Of a stretch of 64,000 nucleotides of DNA, positions 7,443 to 16,485 are shown piece by piece; the stretch's first letter is position 1; every line of letters begins with the position of its first letter. The stretch is taken from NCBI RefSeq assembly GCF_024199985.1, contig NZ_JANARS010000001.1:744001-808000 (forward strand). Direction: 5' to 3'. The position numbers and the translations under genes were made by a program. This stretch comes from Nocardioides pinisoli. Its GTDB lineage: Bacteria; Actinomycetota; Actinomycetes; Propionibacteriales; Nocardioidaceae. The notes under the pieces were generated by a model, which saw only the letters and a list, made by a program, of their open reading frames with translations, ran no database searches and had not been told where the DNA came from.

Positions 7443-8933
7443 ATGACCTCGACGACCACGACGCAGTCCTCCCGCCACAAGGTGGTCGTGATCGGGTCGG
7501 GCTTCGGTGGTCTCTTCGGCACCAAGGCGCTGCGGAGGTCCGACGTCGACGTCACCGTCATCGCGAAGACGACGCACCACCTCTTCCAGCCCCTGCTCTA
7601 CCAGGTGGCGACCGGGATCCTGTCCGAGGGCGAGATCGCACCGCCCACCCGTGAGGTGCTGAGCGGCCAGGACAATGCGCGGGTGATCCTCGGCGAGGTC
7701 ACCGGCATCGACCTCGCCGCCAAGACGGTCACCTCGCAGGTGCTGGGCCGCGACACCGTGACGTCGTACGACTCCCTGCTGGTCGCCGCGGGCGCCAGCC
7801 AGTCCTACTTCGGCAACGACCACTTCGCCGAGTTCGCCCCCGGCATGAAGAGCATCGACGACGCCCTCGAGCTGCGCGGCCGCATCTTCGGCGCCTTCGA
7901 GATGGCCGAGCTCGGCGCCACCCGGGGTGACGACGTCGACCACCTGCTGACCTTCGTGGTCGTCGGCGCCGGCCCGACCGGTGTGGAGATGGCCGGGCAG
8001 ATCGCCGAGCTCGCGCACCACACGCTGCGCAAGGACTTCCGCGCGATCAACACGCGCACCGCCCGCGTCGTGCTCATCGACGCCGCCGGCCAGGTGCTCC
8101 CGCCCTTCGGCAGCAAGCTCGGCGAGAAGACCAAGAAGGAGCTCGAGAAGCTCGGCGTCGAGGTGATGCTCGGCGCCATGGTGACCGACGTCGACGAGCG
8201 CGGCCTCGACGTGAAGTTCAAGGACGGCCGCGTCGAGCGGATCAACTCCGTGGCGAAGATCTGGGCCGCCGGGGTGCAGGCCAACCCGCTCGGCAAGACG
8301 CTCTCGGAGCAGACCGGCGCCCCGCTGGACCGCGCCGGCCGCATCTCGGTCAACCCCGACCTCACCCTTCCCGGCCACCCGGAGGTCTTCGTCGTCGGCG
8401 ACATGATCGCCCTCGACAACCTCCCCGGTGTCGCGCAGGTCGCGATCCAGGGCGCCAAGTACGCCGCCAAGGAGATCGACAACCGCCTCCAGGGCAAGGC
8501 GCCGCAGAAGCCGTTCAAGTACTTCGACAAGGGCTCGATGGCGATCATCAGCCGCTTCCGCGCCGTCGCGATGGTCGGCAAGCTCCGGCTGACCGGCATC
8601 GTGGCCTGGCTGATGTGGCTCGGGGTCCACCTCGTCTACCTCACCGGCTTCAAGAACCAGGTGTCCGCCCTCATGCGGTGGGCGATCACGTTCGTCAGCA
8701 ACAACCGCTCCGAGCGCACCACCACCGAGCAGCAGATCTTCGCCCGTGCGGCGCTCGCCCGGCTCCGGCGCGGTGCGGCCGACCTGGTGTCCGACCCGGG
8801 CATCTACGACGCCACCCGCGCGATGATGGAGGAGACGCGGCGCCAGGAGCTCGAGGCGTCCGCGGCCCGCGAGGCCGAGCTCACCGACTCCGGCGTGCGC
8901 GGCGTGCCGGCCGATCGCGTCGGCGGCGCCTGA
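7443..8933 (+). CDS. ndh: Type II NADH dehydrogenase
   Basis: A 496-residue flavoprotein. The FAD-binding GxGxxG is VVVIGSGFGGLFG near residue 14, the second Rossmann motif for NADH is VVVGAGPTGVEMAG, and the C-terminal FAD contact is EVFVVGDMIALD. A long hydrophobic/amphipathic C-terminal part (GIVAWLMWLGVHLVYLTG) anchors it to the membrane, as in NDH-2, which passes electrons from NADH to menaquinone without pumping protons. AGGAG precedes the ATG at 7443. It has its own 220-base upstream region shared divergently with the RsbW-like gene. Confidence 0.95.
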   Translation: MTSTTTTQSSRHKVVVIGSGFGGLFGTKALRRSDVDVTVIAKTTHHLFQPLLYQVATGILSEGEIAPPTREVLSGQDNARVILGEVTGIDLAAKTVTSQVLGRDTVTSYDSLLVAAGASQSYFGNDHFAEFAPGMKSIDDALELRGRIFGAFEMAELGATRGDDVDHLLTFVVVGAGPTGVEMAGQIAELAHHTLRKDFRAINTRTARVVLIDAAGQVLPPFGSKLGEKTKKELEKLGVEVMLGAMVTDVDERGLDVKFKDGRVERINSVAKIWAAGVQANPLGKTLSEQTGAPLDRAGRISVNPDLTLPGHPEVFVVGDMIALDNLPGVAQVAIQGAKYAAKEIDNRLQGKAPQKPFKYFDKGSMAIISRFRAVAMVGKLRLTGIVAWLMWLGVHLVYLTGFKNQVSALMRWAITFVSNNRSERTTTEQQIFARAALARLRRGAADLVSDPGIYDATRAMMEETRRQELEASAAREAELTDSGVRGVPADRVGGA

Positions 8934-8957
8934 GCCCAGCGGCGTACGCGGGCCGGG

Positions 8958-10019
8958 TCAGCCGGTAGCCACCTCGGCGGGCGCCCGGCGGCGCAGGTCG
9001 TGCCCCGTCACGCGAGCGGCGACGCGGAACGCGATGACGGCGATCGCGGCTCCTGCCAGGTCGTCGGCGATGTAGTGCCAGCCGAAGTAGAGCGTCGCCA
9101 CGACGGTGGCGGCGAAGTTGACCCAGAAGACCGTGCGGATGACGCGGCTCCTGACGGTGTGCTGGGCCATCAGCGCCCAGAGCAGGGCGATCGCGGTGTG
9201 CAGGCTGGCGAACCCGGCGACGCCCTGGTAGTCGCCCTCGCCCCACAGGAACCCGTGTCGTGAGTAGACGAGGGCGTCCATCAGGTCGGACGTGCTGTTG
9301 GGGGTGAGGTCGCTGGTCAGCCAGGGATACATGATCCCGGGGCCGAGCGTGGGCAGCAGGTAGTAGGACACCGTGCCGAGCGTCCACGCGATCCCCTGTG
9401 CGGTGACGAACCACCAGCCGTGGGCGATGTTGCGCGACCAGACCAGCCAGACGGTCACCAGGATCGCCACGAGGGGGATGTAGGCGAGGTAGACGGCGGA
9501 GAGCACGTGGGCCGACAGGCCGGTGCCGAGGACGTCCTGCGCGAGGGTCGCGGGGTCGTGACCGAGCAGCAGCAGCTGGTCGAGCACCCGCAGCTCGCTG
9601 TCGTACTTCACCTCGCGCACCAGTGGCAGCAGCGACTTCAGGTTGCGATAGGCGACGTAGACGACGTAGAAGCCCGAGATGCCGATGACCACGAGCTGGA
9701 GGCGGGCGCGCGTCCAGTGCGTACGCAGCCGGTGCCGCGCCGCGGCGAGGGTGCGGGCCGGGTCGAGCCGTCCCTGCCAGAGCGCGCGGGGGACCAGGTC
9801 CACGACGATCGCCGTCGCGCACAGCACCGGGAGGCGGACCCAGGACGGCCCGAGGAAGCTGCCCTCCGGGTCGGCGACCGGCCGGTCGAGCAGCCAGCTC
9901 GCGACGAACGTGACGGCTCCGATGAGCGCGGCGTTGGCCACCAGGAACGCCCAGGGGCGCCTCGCCTCGTCCTGGATCCCGGTCGGTGCTTCGAGGACGG
10001 CGGGAGAGGGCGCGGACAT
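8958..10019 (-). CDS. PAP2-family inositol phosphotransferase/phosphatase membrane protein
   Basis: A 353-residue polytopic membrane protein with the PAP2 active-site blocks GFASLHTA (the catalytic His) and GWHYIADD (the second His with Asp) in the last 120 residues, preceded by about five hydrophobic segments. The longer N-terminal half and block spacing resemble the Aur1/Ipt1-like actinobacterial PAP2 proteins thought to act on inositol lipids or polyprenyl phosphates. The ATG start at 10019 has CGGAG a few bases upstream. Convergent with ndh, with 24 bases between stops. Confidence 0.85.
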   Translation of the reverse strand: MSAPSPAVLEAPTGIQDEARRPWAFLVANAALIGAVTFVASWLLDRPVADPEGSFLGPSWVRLPVLCATAIVVDLVPRALWQGRLDPARTLAAARHRLRTHWTRARLQLVVIGISGFYVVYVAYRNLKSLLPLVREVKYDSELRVLDQLLLLGHDPATLAQDVLGTGLSAHVLSAVYLAYIPLVAILVTVWLVWSRNIAHGWWFVTAQGIAWTLGTVSYYLLPTLGPGIMYPWLTSDLTPNSTSDLMDALVYSRHGFLWGEGDYQGVAGFASLHTAIALLWALMAQHTVRSRVIRTVFWVNFAATVVATLYFGWHYIADDLAGAAIAVIAFRVAARVTGHDLRRRAPAEVATG

Positions 10020-10157
10020 GTGACTCCGGACGTGCTTGGGGCGGGCGTTTGGCCGCCATTCTCCCCAATCGGGCCAAGCCCTGCCGCATCGCGGAGGTGT
10101 GATGTGGGCCCGGTCCGGGCCGTCGGGCTCGGATGAGGTGATGCGGCTCCCTCGACC

Positions 10158-10565
10158 TCACGGCAGCACGGCCGTCGCCTCGACCTCGACGAGCACGTCG
10201 GGCTCGAAGAGCACCTCGACGCCGATGAGCGACGCCGGGGGCATCGGCACCGGCAGGCCGATCTCGTCGGCGACCGAGTGCACGCCGGCCATGAAGGTCT
10301 CGATCTGGTCGGCCGTCCAACCGGCGACGTAGAAGGTCAGTCGGACCACGTCGGTGAAGGTCGCGCCTGCCCCCGCCAGGCCCAGCGCCGTGTTGCGCAG
10401 CGCCTGCGCGACCTGCGCGGCGAGGTCGCCGGCGGGGACGGGGTCGTTGCCGCGCTGCCCGACCTGCCCGGCGACGGTGACGTACGTCGTTCCCTCGGCG
10501 ATGGCGACGTGGTGGTAGGGGGTCTGCTGCAGCATGCCTTCGGGGCTGATGAGACGTGCGGCCAT
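10158..10565 (-). CDS. RidA family protein (YjgF/UK114)
   Basis: A 135-residue member of the RidA fold: an N-terminal segment with a short palindromic MLQQTPYHHV, the core VTVAGQVGQRG, and the C-terminal strand PDVLVEVEATAVLP. RidA enzymes hydrolyse reactive enamine/imine intermediates, but the strongly conserved arginine of true RidA is not clear in VVRLTFYVAG, so a related detoxifying or oxidoreductase-coupled subgroup is possible. GGAG precedes the ATG. Divergent from the HxlR regulator at 10642, which probably controls it through the palindrome between them. Confidence 0.85.
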   Translation of the reverse strand: MAARLISPEGMLQQTPYHHVAIAEGTTYVTVAGQVGQRGNDPVPAGDLAAQVAQALRNTALGLAGAGATFTDVVRLTFYVAGWTADQIETFMAGVHSVADEIGLPVPMPPASLIGVEVLFEPDVLVEVEATAVLP

Positions 10566-10588
10566 GACGGGCTCCTTCGATCGGAAGT

Positions 10589-10605
10589 GGTATCTGATTG
10601 ATACC
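10589..10605. promoter_or_regulatory. Operator palindrome between ridA-like gene and hxlR
   Basis: GGTATC and GATACC form a perfect 6-bp inverted repeat around a 5-base spacer, centred in the 76-base divergent gap. Its TATC/GATA arms match the kind of site bound by HxlR-type regulators. Confidence 0.55.
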
Positions 10606-10641
10606 TGGTGTCCGAAGAGCACTTCAACTAGACTAGGTGTT

Positions 10642-11007
10642 ATGCGCGATACCGCCGACCGGCTGGTCATCACCGCCGAGCACCGGGAGATCCTGGGTCA
10701 GGTGCTCGACAAGTGGTCGGTGCTCGTCCTCGAGGAGCTCTGCGAGTGCCCGCGCCGCTTCAACGAGCTCCGGCGCCTCATCCCCGTAACGCAGAAGTCG
10801 CTGACCGCGACGCTGCGCCGCCTCGAGCGGAGCGGGATCGTCCAGCGCGTGGTCGTCAGCGACCGGCCTGTGGCCGTGGAGTACCGCATCACGCCGCTCG
10901 GCAAGACGTTGCGCGACCCCGTCGACGCCATCCTGAGGTGGACCGAGGAGCACCGGCACGACATCGAGCAGGCACGGGCGCGCTTCGACGAGGACACCCC
11001 GGGCTGA
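10642..11007 (+). CDS. HxlR family transcriptional regulator
   Basis: A 121-residue winged-helix protein of the HxlR/MarR-like class: DKWSVLVLEELCECPRRFNE then the recognition helix VTQKSLTATLRRLERSGIV and a wing ending in YRITPLGKTL. There is no cysteine in the canonical redox position; a Cys lies at ELCECP. It is divergent from the RidA-like gene and likely represses it and itself through the palindrome at 10589-10605. Confidence 0.9.
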   Translation: MRDTADRLVITAEHREILGQVLDKWSVLVLEELCECPRRFNELRRLIPVTQKSLTATLRRLERSGIVQRVVVSDRPVAVEYRITPLGKTLRDPVDAILRWTEEHRHDIEQARARFDEDTPG

Positions 11008-11089
11008 GCCCGGACCGAGACCTGACCGCGACCGCCCGGCCTCTCACGTCAGCGGCGCCGGGCCCCCGGCGGTACCCGACCTGCCGGGC

Positions 11090-12295
11090 TCACGTACGAC
11101 GCACGTGCGCCAGTGGCACGCGCCTCCGGTCCAGTCCGGTGAGCAGCTCGTAGGTGCTGCGACCGGTCAGGTCCGACCACCGCCGCACCGTGTGCTCGCC
11201 GTCGCGTCCGGGACCCAGCAGGGTCACCTCGTCCCCGGGCTGCACGGGGAGGTCACCCACGTCCACGACCAGCTGGTCCATGCAGACCCGACCGGCCAGG
11301 GGCACCGGATGTCCCCGCCAGCCCGCACGGACGGCGGTTCCCGGGGCGACGGGGATGCCGTCGGCGTAGCCGAGGGGCACGAGCGCGAGCCGCGTGGCGG
11401 TGGAGGTGCGGTAGGTGTGCCCATAGGAGACGCCGGCGCCGGCCGGGGCCTCCTTGACGTGGGTGACCGTGCCCTTGAGCGTCATCGCCTGCTCCAGGCC
11501 CACGGTCGCCCCGTGGCCCGCGAGCGGGTCGACACCGTAGACAGCGAGCCCGCAGCGCACGAGGTCGAAGTGCATGTCGGGCCGCGAGAGGGTCGCCGCC
11601 GAGTTGGCGAGGTGGCGCCAGGACGGCTCCAGACCGGCGCGCCCGGCGACCTCCACCGCGTCGAGGAACAGCCGCAGCTGGGCGTCGTTGCTGGAGGACC
11701 TCGGCTCGTCCGCGCACGCCAGGTGCGACCACACGCCGACCACGTCGACGGTCCCCCGGCGTTGCAGTCGTCCGGCCAGGTCCACCAGCTCCCGCCACTC
11801 GCCGGCGGCGGCACCTCCGCGCCACATCCCGGTCTCGGCCTTGAGGTGCACCTGCGCGCGACCTCCGACGGACGCGGCGGCGCGAGCGATCTCCTCCACT
11901 TGGGCGCAGGAGTAGGCCGCCAGCGACACGTCGCACGCGACGGCCTCGGCGTAGCGGGCACCGGGGCCGGCGAGCCAGGCCAGGACGGGGGCGGTGATGC
12001 CGGCGCTGCGCAGCTCGAAGGCCTCCTCGAGGACCGCGACGCCGAGGTGGTCCGCGCCGCTCGCCACGGCGGCGCGGGCCACCTCGACGGACCCGTGCGA
12101 GTACGCGTCGGCCTTGATCACCACCATCAATGACGCGGGCGCCGCGATGTCTGCCAGAGCGCGAACGTTGCGCCCGATGGCATCCAGGTCCACCTCGCGC
12201 CAGGCGGCGAGCGCGGGGTCGACGGACTGTGGCGACGCGGAGGTCTCGATGGACGTGTGCACTGGGGGCGCCTTCCTGGCCGTGGGCCCGTCCAC
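11090..12295 (-). CDS. alr: Alanine racemase, probably the catabolic enzyme
   Basis: A fold-III PLP enzyme of 401 residues. The lysine that binds PLP is K61 in VIKADAYSHG and the second catalytic base Y291 in GVSYGHTY; CMDQLVVDVGDLP is the usual late signature. It interconverts L- and D-alanine. The neighbours, a PucR-type regulator (divergent) and a D-amino acid dehydrogenase, suggest it feeds D-alanine to DadA for use as carbon and nitrogen, rather than serving peptidoglycan. The GTG at 12295 gives an N-terminal extension of about 30 residues before the barrel; a GTG about 12 codons downstream is a possible alternative. Confidence 0.93.
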   Translation of the reverse strand: MDGPTARKAPPVHTSIETSASPQSVDPALAAWREVDLDAIGRNVRALADIAAPASLMVVIKADAYSHGSVEVARAAVASGADHLGVAVLEEAFELRSAGITAPVLAWLAGPGARYAEAVACDVSLAAYSCAQVEEIARAAASVGGRAQVHLKAETGMWRGGAAAGEWRELVDLAGRLQRRGTVDVVGVWSHLACADEPRSSSNDAQLRLFLDAVEVAGRAGLEPSWRHLANSAATLSRPDMHFDLVRCGLAVYGVDPLAGHGATVGLEQAMTLKGTVTHVKEAPAGAGVSYGHTYRTSTATRLALVPLGYADGIPVAPGTAVRAGWRGHPVPLAGRVCMDQLVVDVGDLPVQPGDEVTLLGPGRDGEHTVRRWSDLTGRSTYELLTGLDRRRVPLAHVRRT

Positions 12296-12350
12296 ATGAT
12301 GATGGCGGAGGGACGGCGCTGCCGCTTTGTGGCGAGAGCACCAAAGAGGT

Positions 12351-12370
12351 CCAGCCGTCTTGACGGTTGG
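12351..12370. promoter_or_regulatory. Candidate operator between alr and the PucR-type regulator
   Basis: CCAGCCGTC and GACGGTTGG form an inverted repeat (8 of 9 positions match) with a 2-base spacer in the 117-base divergent region, 43 bases ahead of the regulator start. A natural site for the adjacent regulator. Confidence 0.45.
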
Positions 12371-12412
12371 TCACAGGGGCAGGGACCGACCCTCCGGTGC
12401 CACAGTGGCCCG

Positions 12413-13966
12413 GTGATCACCGCGACGGGGCTCGCCGACGCCCTCACGTCCGCCGCCGCCGAGCTGTTGCCCGGCGCCGACCGGCCGATCCTCGGGCTCG
12501 AGATCGTCGAGCCCCGAGACGGGCTGCTGCTCGAGCCCGGTGACCTCGTGGTGCTCCTCGGTGCCCGTACGGAGCAGGAGGTGCTCGAGGTCGTGGACCG
12601 CGCGGCATCGGCCTCGGGGCTGGTGCTGCGCCGGCGGTGGGCGGACTCGACGGAGGTCCGTCAGCGGTGCGCGGAGGCCGGTCTGGCCGCCCTCGCCGTT
12701 GCCGACGACGCCCCGTGGTCCTGGGTGGTCAGCCTGCTGCGCACGGCGGTGGACCGACCGGCTGCGCTGACCCGCCAGCGATCAGTGGACGTGTACGGCG
12801 ACCTGTTCGAGATGGCGGACACGGTGAGCGGCATCCTGCGGGCGCCGGTGACCATCGAGGACGCGACGTCGCGCGTGCTGGCCTACTCCACCGGACAGGA
12901 CGACGTGGACGAGGCGCGCACGTCGACCATCGTGGGACGACAGGTGCCGCGGGACGTGCGCAGCCATTTCCGGTCCCTGGGCGTCTTCCGCCGGCTCGCC
13001 ACCTCCGACGAGCCCTTCCTCGTGCCGGCGGGAGCGGGCGGGATCAAGGCGCGCTACGTCGTGCCCGTGCGGGCGGGCGGGGAGTGGCTCGGGTCCGTGT
13101 GGGCCGTCGTCGACGAGCCGGTCGCGGGCGCCCGCCTCGGTGAGCTGGCCGCGGCTGCTCAGGTGATCGCCCTCTACCTGCTGCGGCTGCGGTCGCAGAG
13201 CGAGCTGCACCGCCAGGTGCAGCTCGACCACGTCCGGACCCTGCTGCAGGGGACCGTGACCGAGGCCCCGACGTGGCTCGACGACGGACCGTGGCGCGTC
13301 GGCATCCTGCTGGGACCCTCGGACCTGGCGTCGGAGGCCCGCTGCGAGCTGTGGCAGGCCCTGGCTCGTCGGCACGGCTGGCGCAGGCCGCTGCTGGCCG
13401 ACCTCGACGACGAGGTGTTCGTCGTGGTGCGCACCGAGGGCGTCCAGCCCGGCAGCTGGTCGTGGCTGGCCCAGGTCGTGACCGAGGAGCGGGGCAGCAA
13501 CCCGGACGCTGGTCTGGTCGGGGGCTCGGCGGCGTCCGAGGTCACATCGCTGCCGGCCTCGCGGCACCAGGCCGCGGAGGTGGCGCGGCTCGGGCGCCCC
13601 GGCGCGTCCGAGCCGGTGGTGTCGGTCGAGACGCGGTGGCCCGCGTTGGTGCTGGCGCGAGCCGTGGCCGGACTGACGGAGGCGCCACCGGCCTCCCCGG
13701 TGGCGTCGCTGCTCGTGGACGAGGTGGGCGGCGCGGTGCTCGTCGACACGCTGGAAGCGGTCATCGACCACTGGGGTGAGCCGCAGCGCGCCGCGGCCGT
13801 CCTGGGGGTCCACCCCAACACGATCCGCTACCGCCTGACCCGCCTGCAGGAGCGCTGCGACCTCGACCTCCGCGACCCCGCGCAGCGGCTGGCGGTCCGG
13901 CTGGAGATCGCCCGCCTGCGCGAGGTCCGAAGGTCCGCCCGGCCGCCGCTCAGCGCAGCGGACTGA
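12413..13966 (+). CDS. PucR/CdaR-type transcriptional regulator
   Basis: A 517-residue regulator with an N-terminal PucR-like sensor (about 1-110), a middle region (about 130-260, with RYVVPVRAGGEWLGSVW, GAF-like) and the C-terminal PucR helix-turn-helix: RAAAVLGVHPNTIRYRLTRLQ, about 430 onwards. Family members respond to metabolites and control purine, allantoin or amino-acid use. Its location between alr and dadA points to D-amino acid catabolism. It ends 17 bases inside the convergent dadA gene. GTG start chosen at 12413 because the upstream extension would run through the operator region. Confidence 0.9.
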   Translation: MITATGLADALTSAAAELLPGADRPILGLEIVEPRDGLLLEPGDLVVLLGARTEQEVLEVVDRAASASGLVLRRRWADSTEVRQRCAEAGLAALAVADDAPWSWVVSLLRTAVDRPAALTRQRSVDVYGDLFEMADTVSGILRAPVTIEDATSRVLAYSTGQDDVDEARTSTIVGRQVPRDVRSHFRSLGVFRRLATSDEPFLVPAGAGGIKARYVVPVRAGGEWLGSVWAVVDEPVAGARLGELAAAAQVIALYLLRLRSQSELHRQVQLDHVRTLLQGTVTEAPTWLDDGPWRVGILLGPSDLASEARCELWQALARRHGWRRPLLADLDDEVFVVVRTEGVQPGSWSWLAQVVTEERGSNPDAGLVGGSAASEVTSLPASRHQAAEVARLGRPGASEPVVSVETRWPALVLARAVAGLTEAPPASPVASLLVDEVGGAVLVDTLEAVIDHWGEPQRAAAVLGVHPNTIRYRLTRLQERCDLDLRDPAQRLAVRLEIARLREVRRSARPPLSAAD

Positions 13967-15194
13967 ACGGACGCAGCTGCTCGGGCGTCCGGCCGGTCGC
14001 GACCTGCTCGGCGAGCAGCTTGCCGCTGACCGGGCCCAGGGTGATGCCCCACATGCCGTGACCGCCGGCGACGAAGACCCGCGGGTCGTTCGTGGCCCCG
14101 ATCAGCGGCAGCCCGTCCGAGGTGCACGGGCGCGCGCCCACCCACTCGTCCTCGCGCTGGTCGAGGTGCGCGCCCTCGAGAAGCTGTCCGGCCTGGTCGA
14201 CCAGGGCCTGGATGCGACGGGGGTCCATCGGTGCGTCCACCCGCCGGAACTCCATCATCCCGGCGATGCGCAGCCGGTCGCCGACCGGCGTGCAGGCCAC
14301 CCGCTGGGTCGGGAAGTAGACGGGGCCGCGGGGCAGGTGGTCCACCTTGACGGTGAAGGAGTAGCCGCGACCCGCCTGGACGATGCGGCGTACGCCGTAG
14401 CGCCGCCCGAGCTCGTTGAGCCGGGCGCCGGTGGCGACGACGACGGCGTCGAAGCGCTCGCCGGCGACCCGGATGCCGTCGGTCCCGTGGACCGGGTCGG
14501 TGACCTCGGTGTCCTCGAGGACCACGCCACCGCGACGGCGTACGGACTCGGCGACCGACGCGGTGTAGGCGGCGGGGTCGAGGAACCTCTCGTCGAGGAT
14601 CCGGATCGCCGTGCCGACGGCCTCGCCGAGCGCCGGCTCGTCTGCGCGGGCGGCGGCTCCGTCGATGATCTCGTGGTTGACGCGCTGGCCCGAGGCCTCG
14701 ATGTGCTCGAACTCCTGGAGCAGCGCGCGGCTGTCGTCAGCGGTGCGGAACGCCGCCGTGAAGGGATCGGCGGCCCGGGTGCGCGCCGCTACGCCGCCGC
14801 TCTCCAGCTCGGCGAAGGCGGCCAGGGCATCGCCGTTCAGCGGCACGAGGGCCTGCATCGCCTGCGCCCACCGTCGCGGCGTGCAGTTGCGCGCGAACTG
14901 GACCAGGAACCGCAGCAGGCGCGGGTCCAGGGTGGGCGGCACGTAGACGGGGGAGGCGGGATCGAGCACGGCGCCCAGGCCGTACTTCAGGACAGACGGC
15001 TCCGGCAGCGGCACCGCCATGCTCGGGGTGAGCCATCCGGCGTTTCCCCAGCTCGAACCGGACGCGACCGCCCCGCGGTCGACGACCGTGACCTCGACGC
15101 CGTGCTCCTGGAGGAACCACGCGGTGGACAGACCGACCATGCCTGCGCCGAGGACGGCGACCTTGCGGGGACGATGTGCATCAGCTGCTGCCAT
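13950..15194 (-). CDS. dadA: D-amino acid dehydrogenase (DadA-type FAD oxidoreductase)
   Basis: A 414-residue DAO-fold flavoprotein: FAD motif VAVLGAGMVGLSTAW near residue 12, the family block SGSSWGNAGWLTPS, and the closing GLPLIGATNDPRVFVAGGHG that ends the FAD site. DadA oxidises D-alanine and other D-amino acids to keto acids, passing electrons to the respiratory chain. Together with alr and the PucR-type regulator it makes a compact alanine catabolic module. The stop overlaps the regulator's 3' end by 17 bases. Confidence 0.9.
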   Translation of the reverse strand: MAAADAHRPRKVAVLGAGMVGLSTAWFLQEHGVEVTVVDRGAVASGSSWGNAGWLTPSMAVPLPEPSVLKYGLGAVLDPASPVYVPPTLDPRLLRFLVQFARNCTPRRWAQAMQALVPLNGDALAAFAELESGGVAARTRAADPFTAAFRTADDSRALLQEFEHIEASGQRVNHEIIDGAAARADEPALGEAVGTAIRILDERFLDPAAYTASVAESVRRRGGVVLEDTEVTDPVHGTDGIRVAGERFDAVVVATGARLNELGRRYGVRRIVQAGRGYSFTVKVDHLPRGPVYFPTQRVACTPVGDRLRIAGMMEFRRVDAPMDPRRIQALVDQAGQLLEGAHLDQREDEWVGARPCTSDGLPLIGATNDPRVFVAGGHGMWGITLGPVSGKLLAEQVATGRTPEQLRPFSPLR

Positions 15195-15632
15195 ACCGAG
15201 GATCCTGCGCACTCCGATGCAGCCTGTCGCTGCCCTCCGAGCACTGTTCCGGCAGGCGCCGTTGTGCCCGGCCCACAAACGGCGGGAGCACGTGGCTTTT
15301 CCCGGCCAAGTTGCCTATGGTCCGGCCCATGCAGGGCATGAGGCAGCGACGGCGCGTCACCGCGGACGAGGGTCCGCGCGTGCCGTCCCACGTGCCCACG
15401 GGTGCCGTCCTGCTCGCTGTCCGGTTGAGCGAGGAGGCGCGGGGCGTGCGCGGCCTCGACGTGCTGCGACGCAGCGTCGACCGGGCGCCGCCGACACCGC
15501 GCTGATCCCCATCTCACCTGGCTGGGGTCACACCCCCGGCCGCCGACCGTCCGTGCCATGCGCCGACGACGGCCGCAGCCGCGCGCCGCCGCTGCCCGTC
15601 CGTCGCGCCGCGGGCCTCGCCCAAGGACAGCC
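15195..15632. other. 438-base gap between dadA and the DksA-like gene; possible small ORF 15320-15505
   Basis: The left part must hold the dadA promoter on the minus strand. On the plus strand an ATG at 15320 opens a 61-codon frame ending at 15505; GC at third positions is high, as in neighbouring genes, but there is no ribosome binding site and the product (Arg-rich, contains VPTGAVLLAVRLSEEARG) is not recognised. I treat it as unproven. The remaining sequence to 15632 holds the DksA-like gene's promoter; no other element is visible. Confidence 0.25.
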
Positions 15633-15953
15633 ATGACCCTGAACACCCACACCCACATGTACGCGCCTCGCCCGGCCCCGGACGTCGCCGCGATCCTCGC
15701 GGAGGTCGAGGACGCCCGGGCGGCGCAGCTGGAGTCGCTGCGCGAGGCGACCGACGACCTGGTGGCCGTCGCCCACCGGGACGCGGTGAGTCGCATCCTC
15801 GACGAGGTACGCGTCGCCCGCCGCCGCCTCGCCGATGGCGTGTACGACGTCTGCACGCGGTGCAACGCCACCATCAGCGGCCACGAGCGACGCGAGATGC
15901 TCCCCTGGGCGACGTCGTGCCGCCCCTGCGCACGGCGGGAGCTCGACCGGTGA
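15633..15953 (+). CDS. TraR/DksA-type zinc finger protein
   Basis: A 106-residue protein with a coiled-coil N-terminal helix pair (DVAAILAEVEDARAAQLESL onwards) and a C-terminal zinc ribbon with cysteines arranged as CTRC and CRPC about 20 residues apart, the DksA/TraR layout. DksA-like factors enter the RNA polymerase secondary channel; actinobacterial short members are poorly characterised, and the acidic tip pair of E. coli DksA is not obvious. AAGGA lies upstream of the ATG. Its stop overlaps the GTG start of the next gene. Confidence 0.85.
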   Translation: MTLNTHTHMYAPRPAPDVAAILAEVEDARAAQLESLREATDDLVAVAHRDAVSRILDEVRVARRRLADGVYDVCTRCNATISGHERREMLPWATSCRPCARRELDR

Positions 15954-16198
15954 CCCCGGCCAGGACCGCGCGACGCACCTGCCTCGGCGTGTGGGTCGGC
16001 GGCGCTGCCGCAGCACTTCTGGTGGTGCTGGTCCCGCTCGCGGTCGGCCTCGGTCTGATCACGGCGACGAGACCCGCCGGCCAGGTCGCGGCAGCCTGCG
16101 TCCTGCCGGTCCTCGTCGGGCTCGCGCTGCGAGCCGGCTACGGCGACCTCCGCCGCACCAGGTGGCGCGCTCGGACGGGGGTCCCGCGCAGGGAGTGA
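15950..16198 (+). CDS. Small two-helix membrane protein
   Basis: An 82-residue protein with two hydrophobic segments (VWVGGAAAALLVVLVPLAVG and VAAACVLPVLVGLALRAG) and a basic C-terminus (LRRTRWRARTGVPRRE) that should stay in the cytoplasm. Family unknown. It is coupled to the DksA-like gene by a GTGA overlap, so the two are made together. Confidence 0.65.
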   Translation: MTPARTARRTCLGVWVGGAAAALLVVLVPLAVGLGLITATRPAGQVAAACVLPVLVGLALRAGYGDLRRTRWRARTGVPRRE

Positions 16199-16459
16199 CG
16201 CGCCGCCTCACCGTCCCCGCCTGATCACCGCGACACCAGGCAGCCAGGCGCCGATGGTCCGCCGACCGGACACGCGCCCTCACCACTTCCGCAGAGGACG
16301 AACGACGTGCGCACGCACACCCATGAGCACCAGATGACCGACCCCGTCCCTGATTCCACACCGCCGGAGCACAGGCCCAACACCGATGTCAGGCCGACCC
16401 GGCCGGAGCCACGAACGGGACCTGCGCTGTCCGACGGCGCTCGCCTGCCGGCTCCAGCC

Positions 16460-16485
16460 GGTGTCGGTAGGCGGTGTCGGTAGGC
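16460..16485 (+). repeat. Two tandem copies of a 13-base unit at the 3' end of tRNA-Lys
   Basis: GGTGTCGGTAGGC occurs twice without a gap (16460-16472 and 16473-16485); the second copy covers the last five bases of tRNA-Lys. It may be replication slippage. Otherwise no gene or strong structure is seen from 16199 to 16480. Confidence 0.8.

Noticed and set aside
6288..8630. A 780-codon minus-strand frame through ndh
   Set aside because: Its C-terminal 310 codons are the RsbW-like gene; the rest is the antisense of ndh, which has complete FAD and NADH motifs.
16199..16480. A minus-strand 100-codon frame (16059-16361)
   Set aside because: Cys/Arg-rich antisense of the small membrane protein gene, with no ribosome site.
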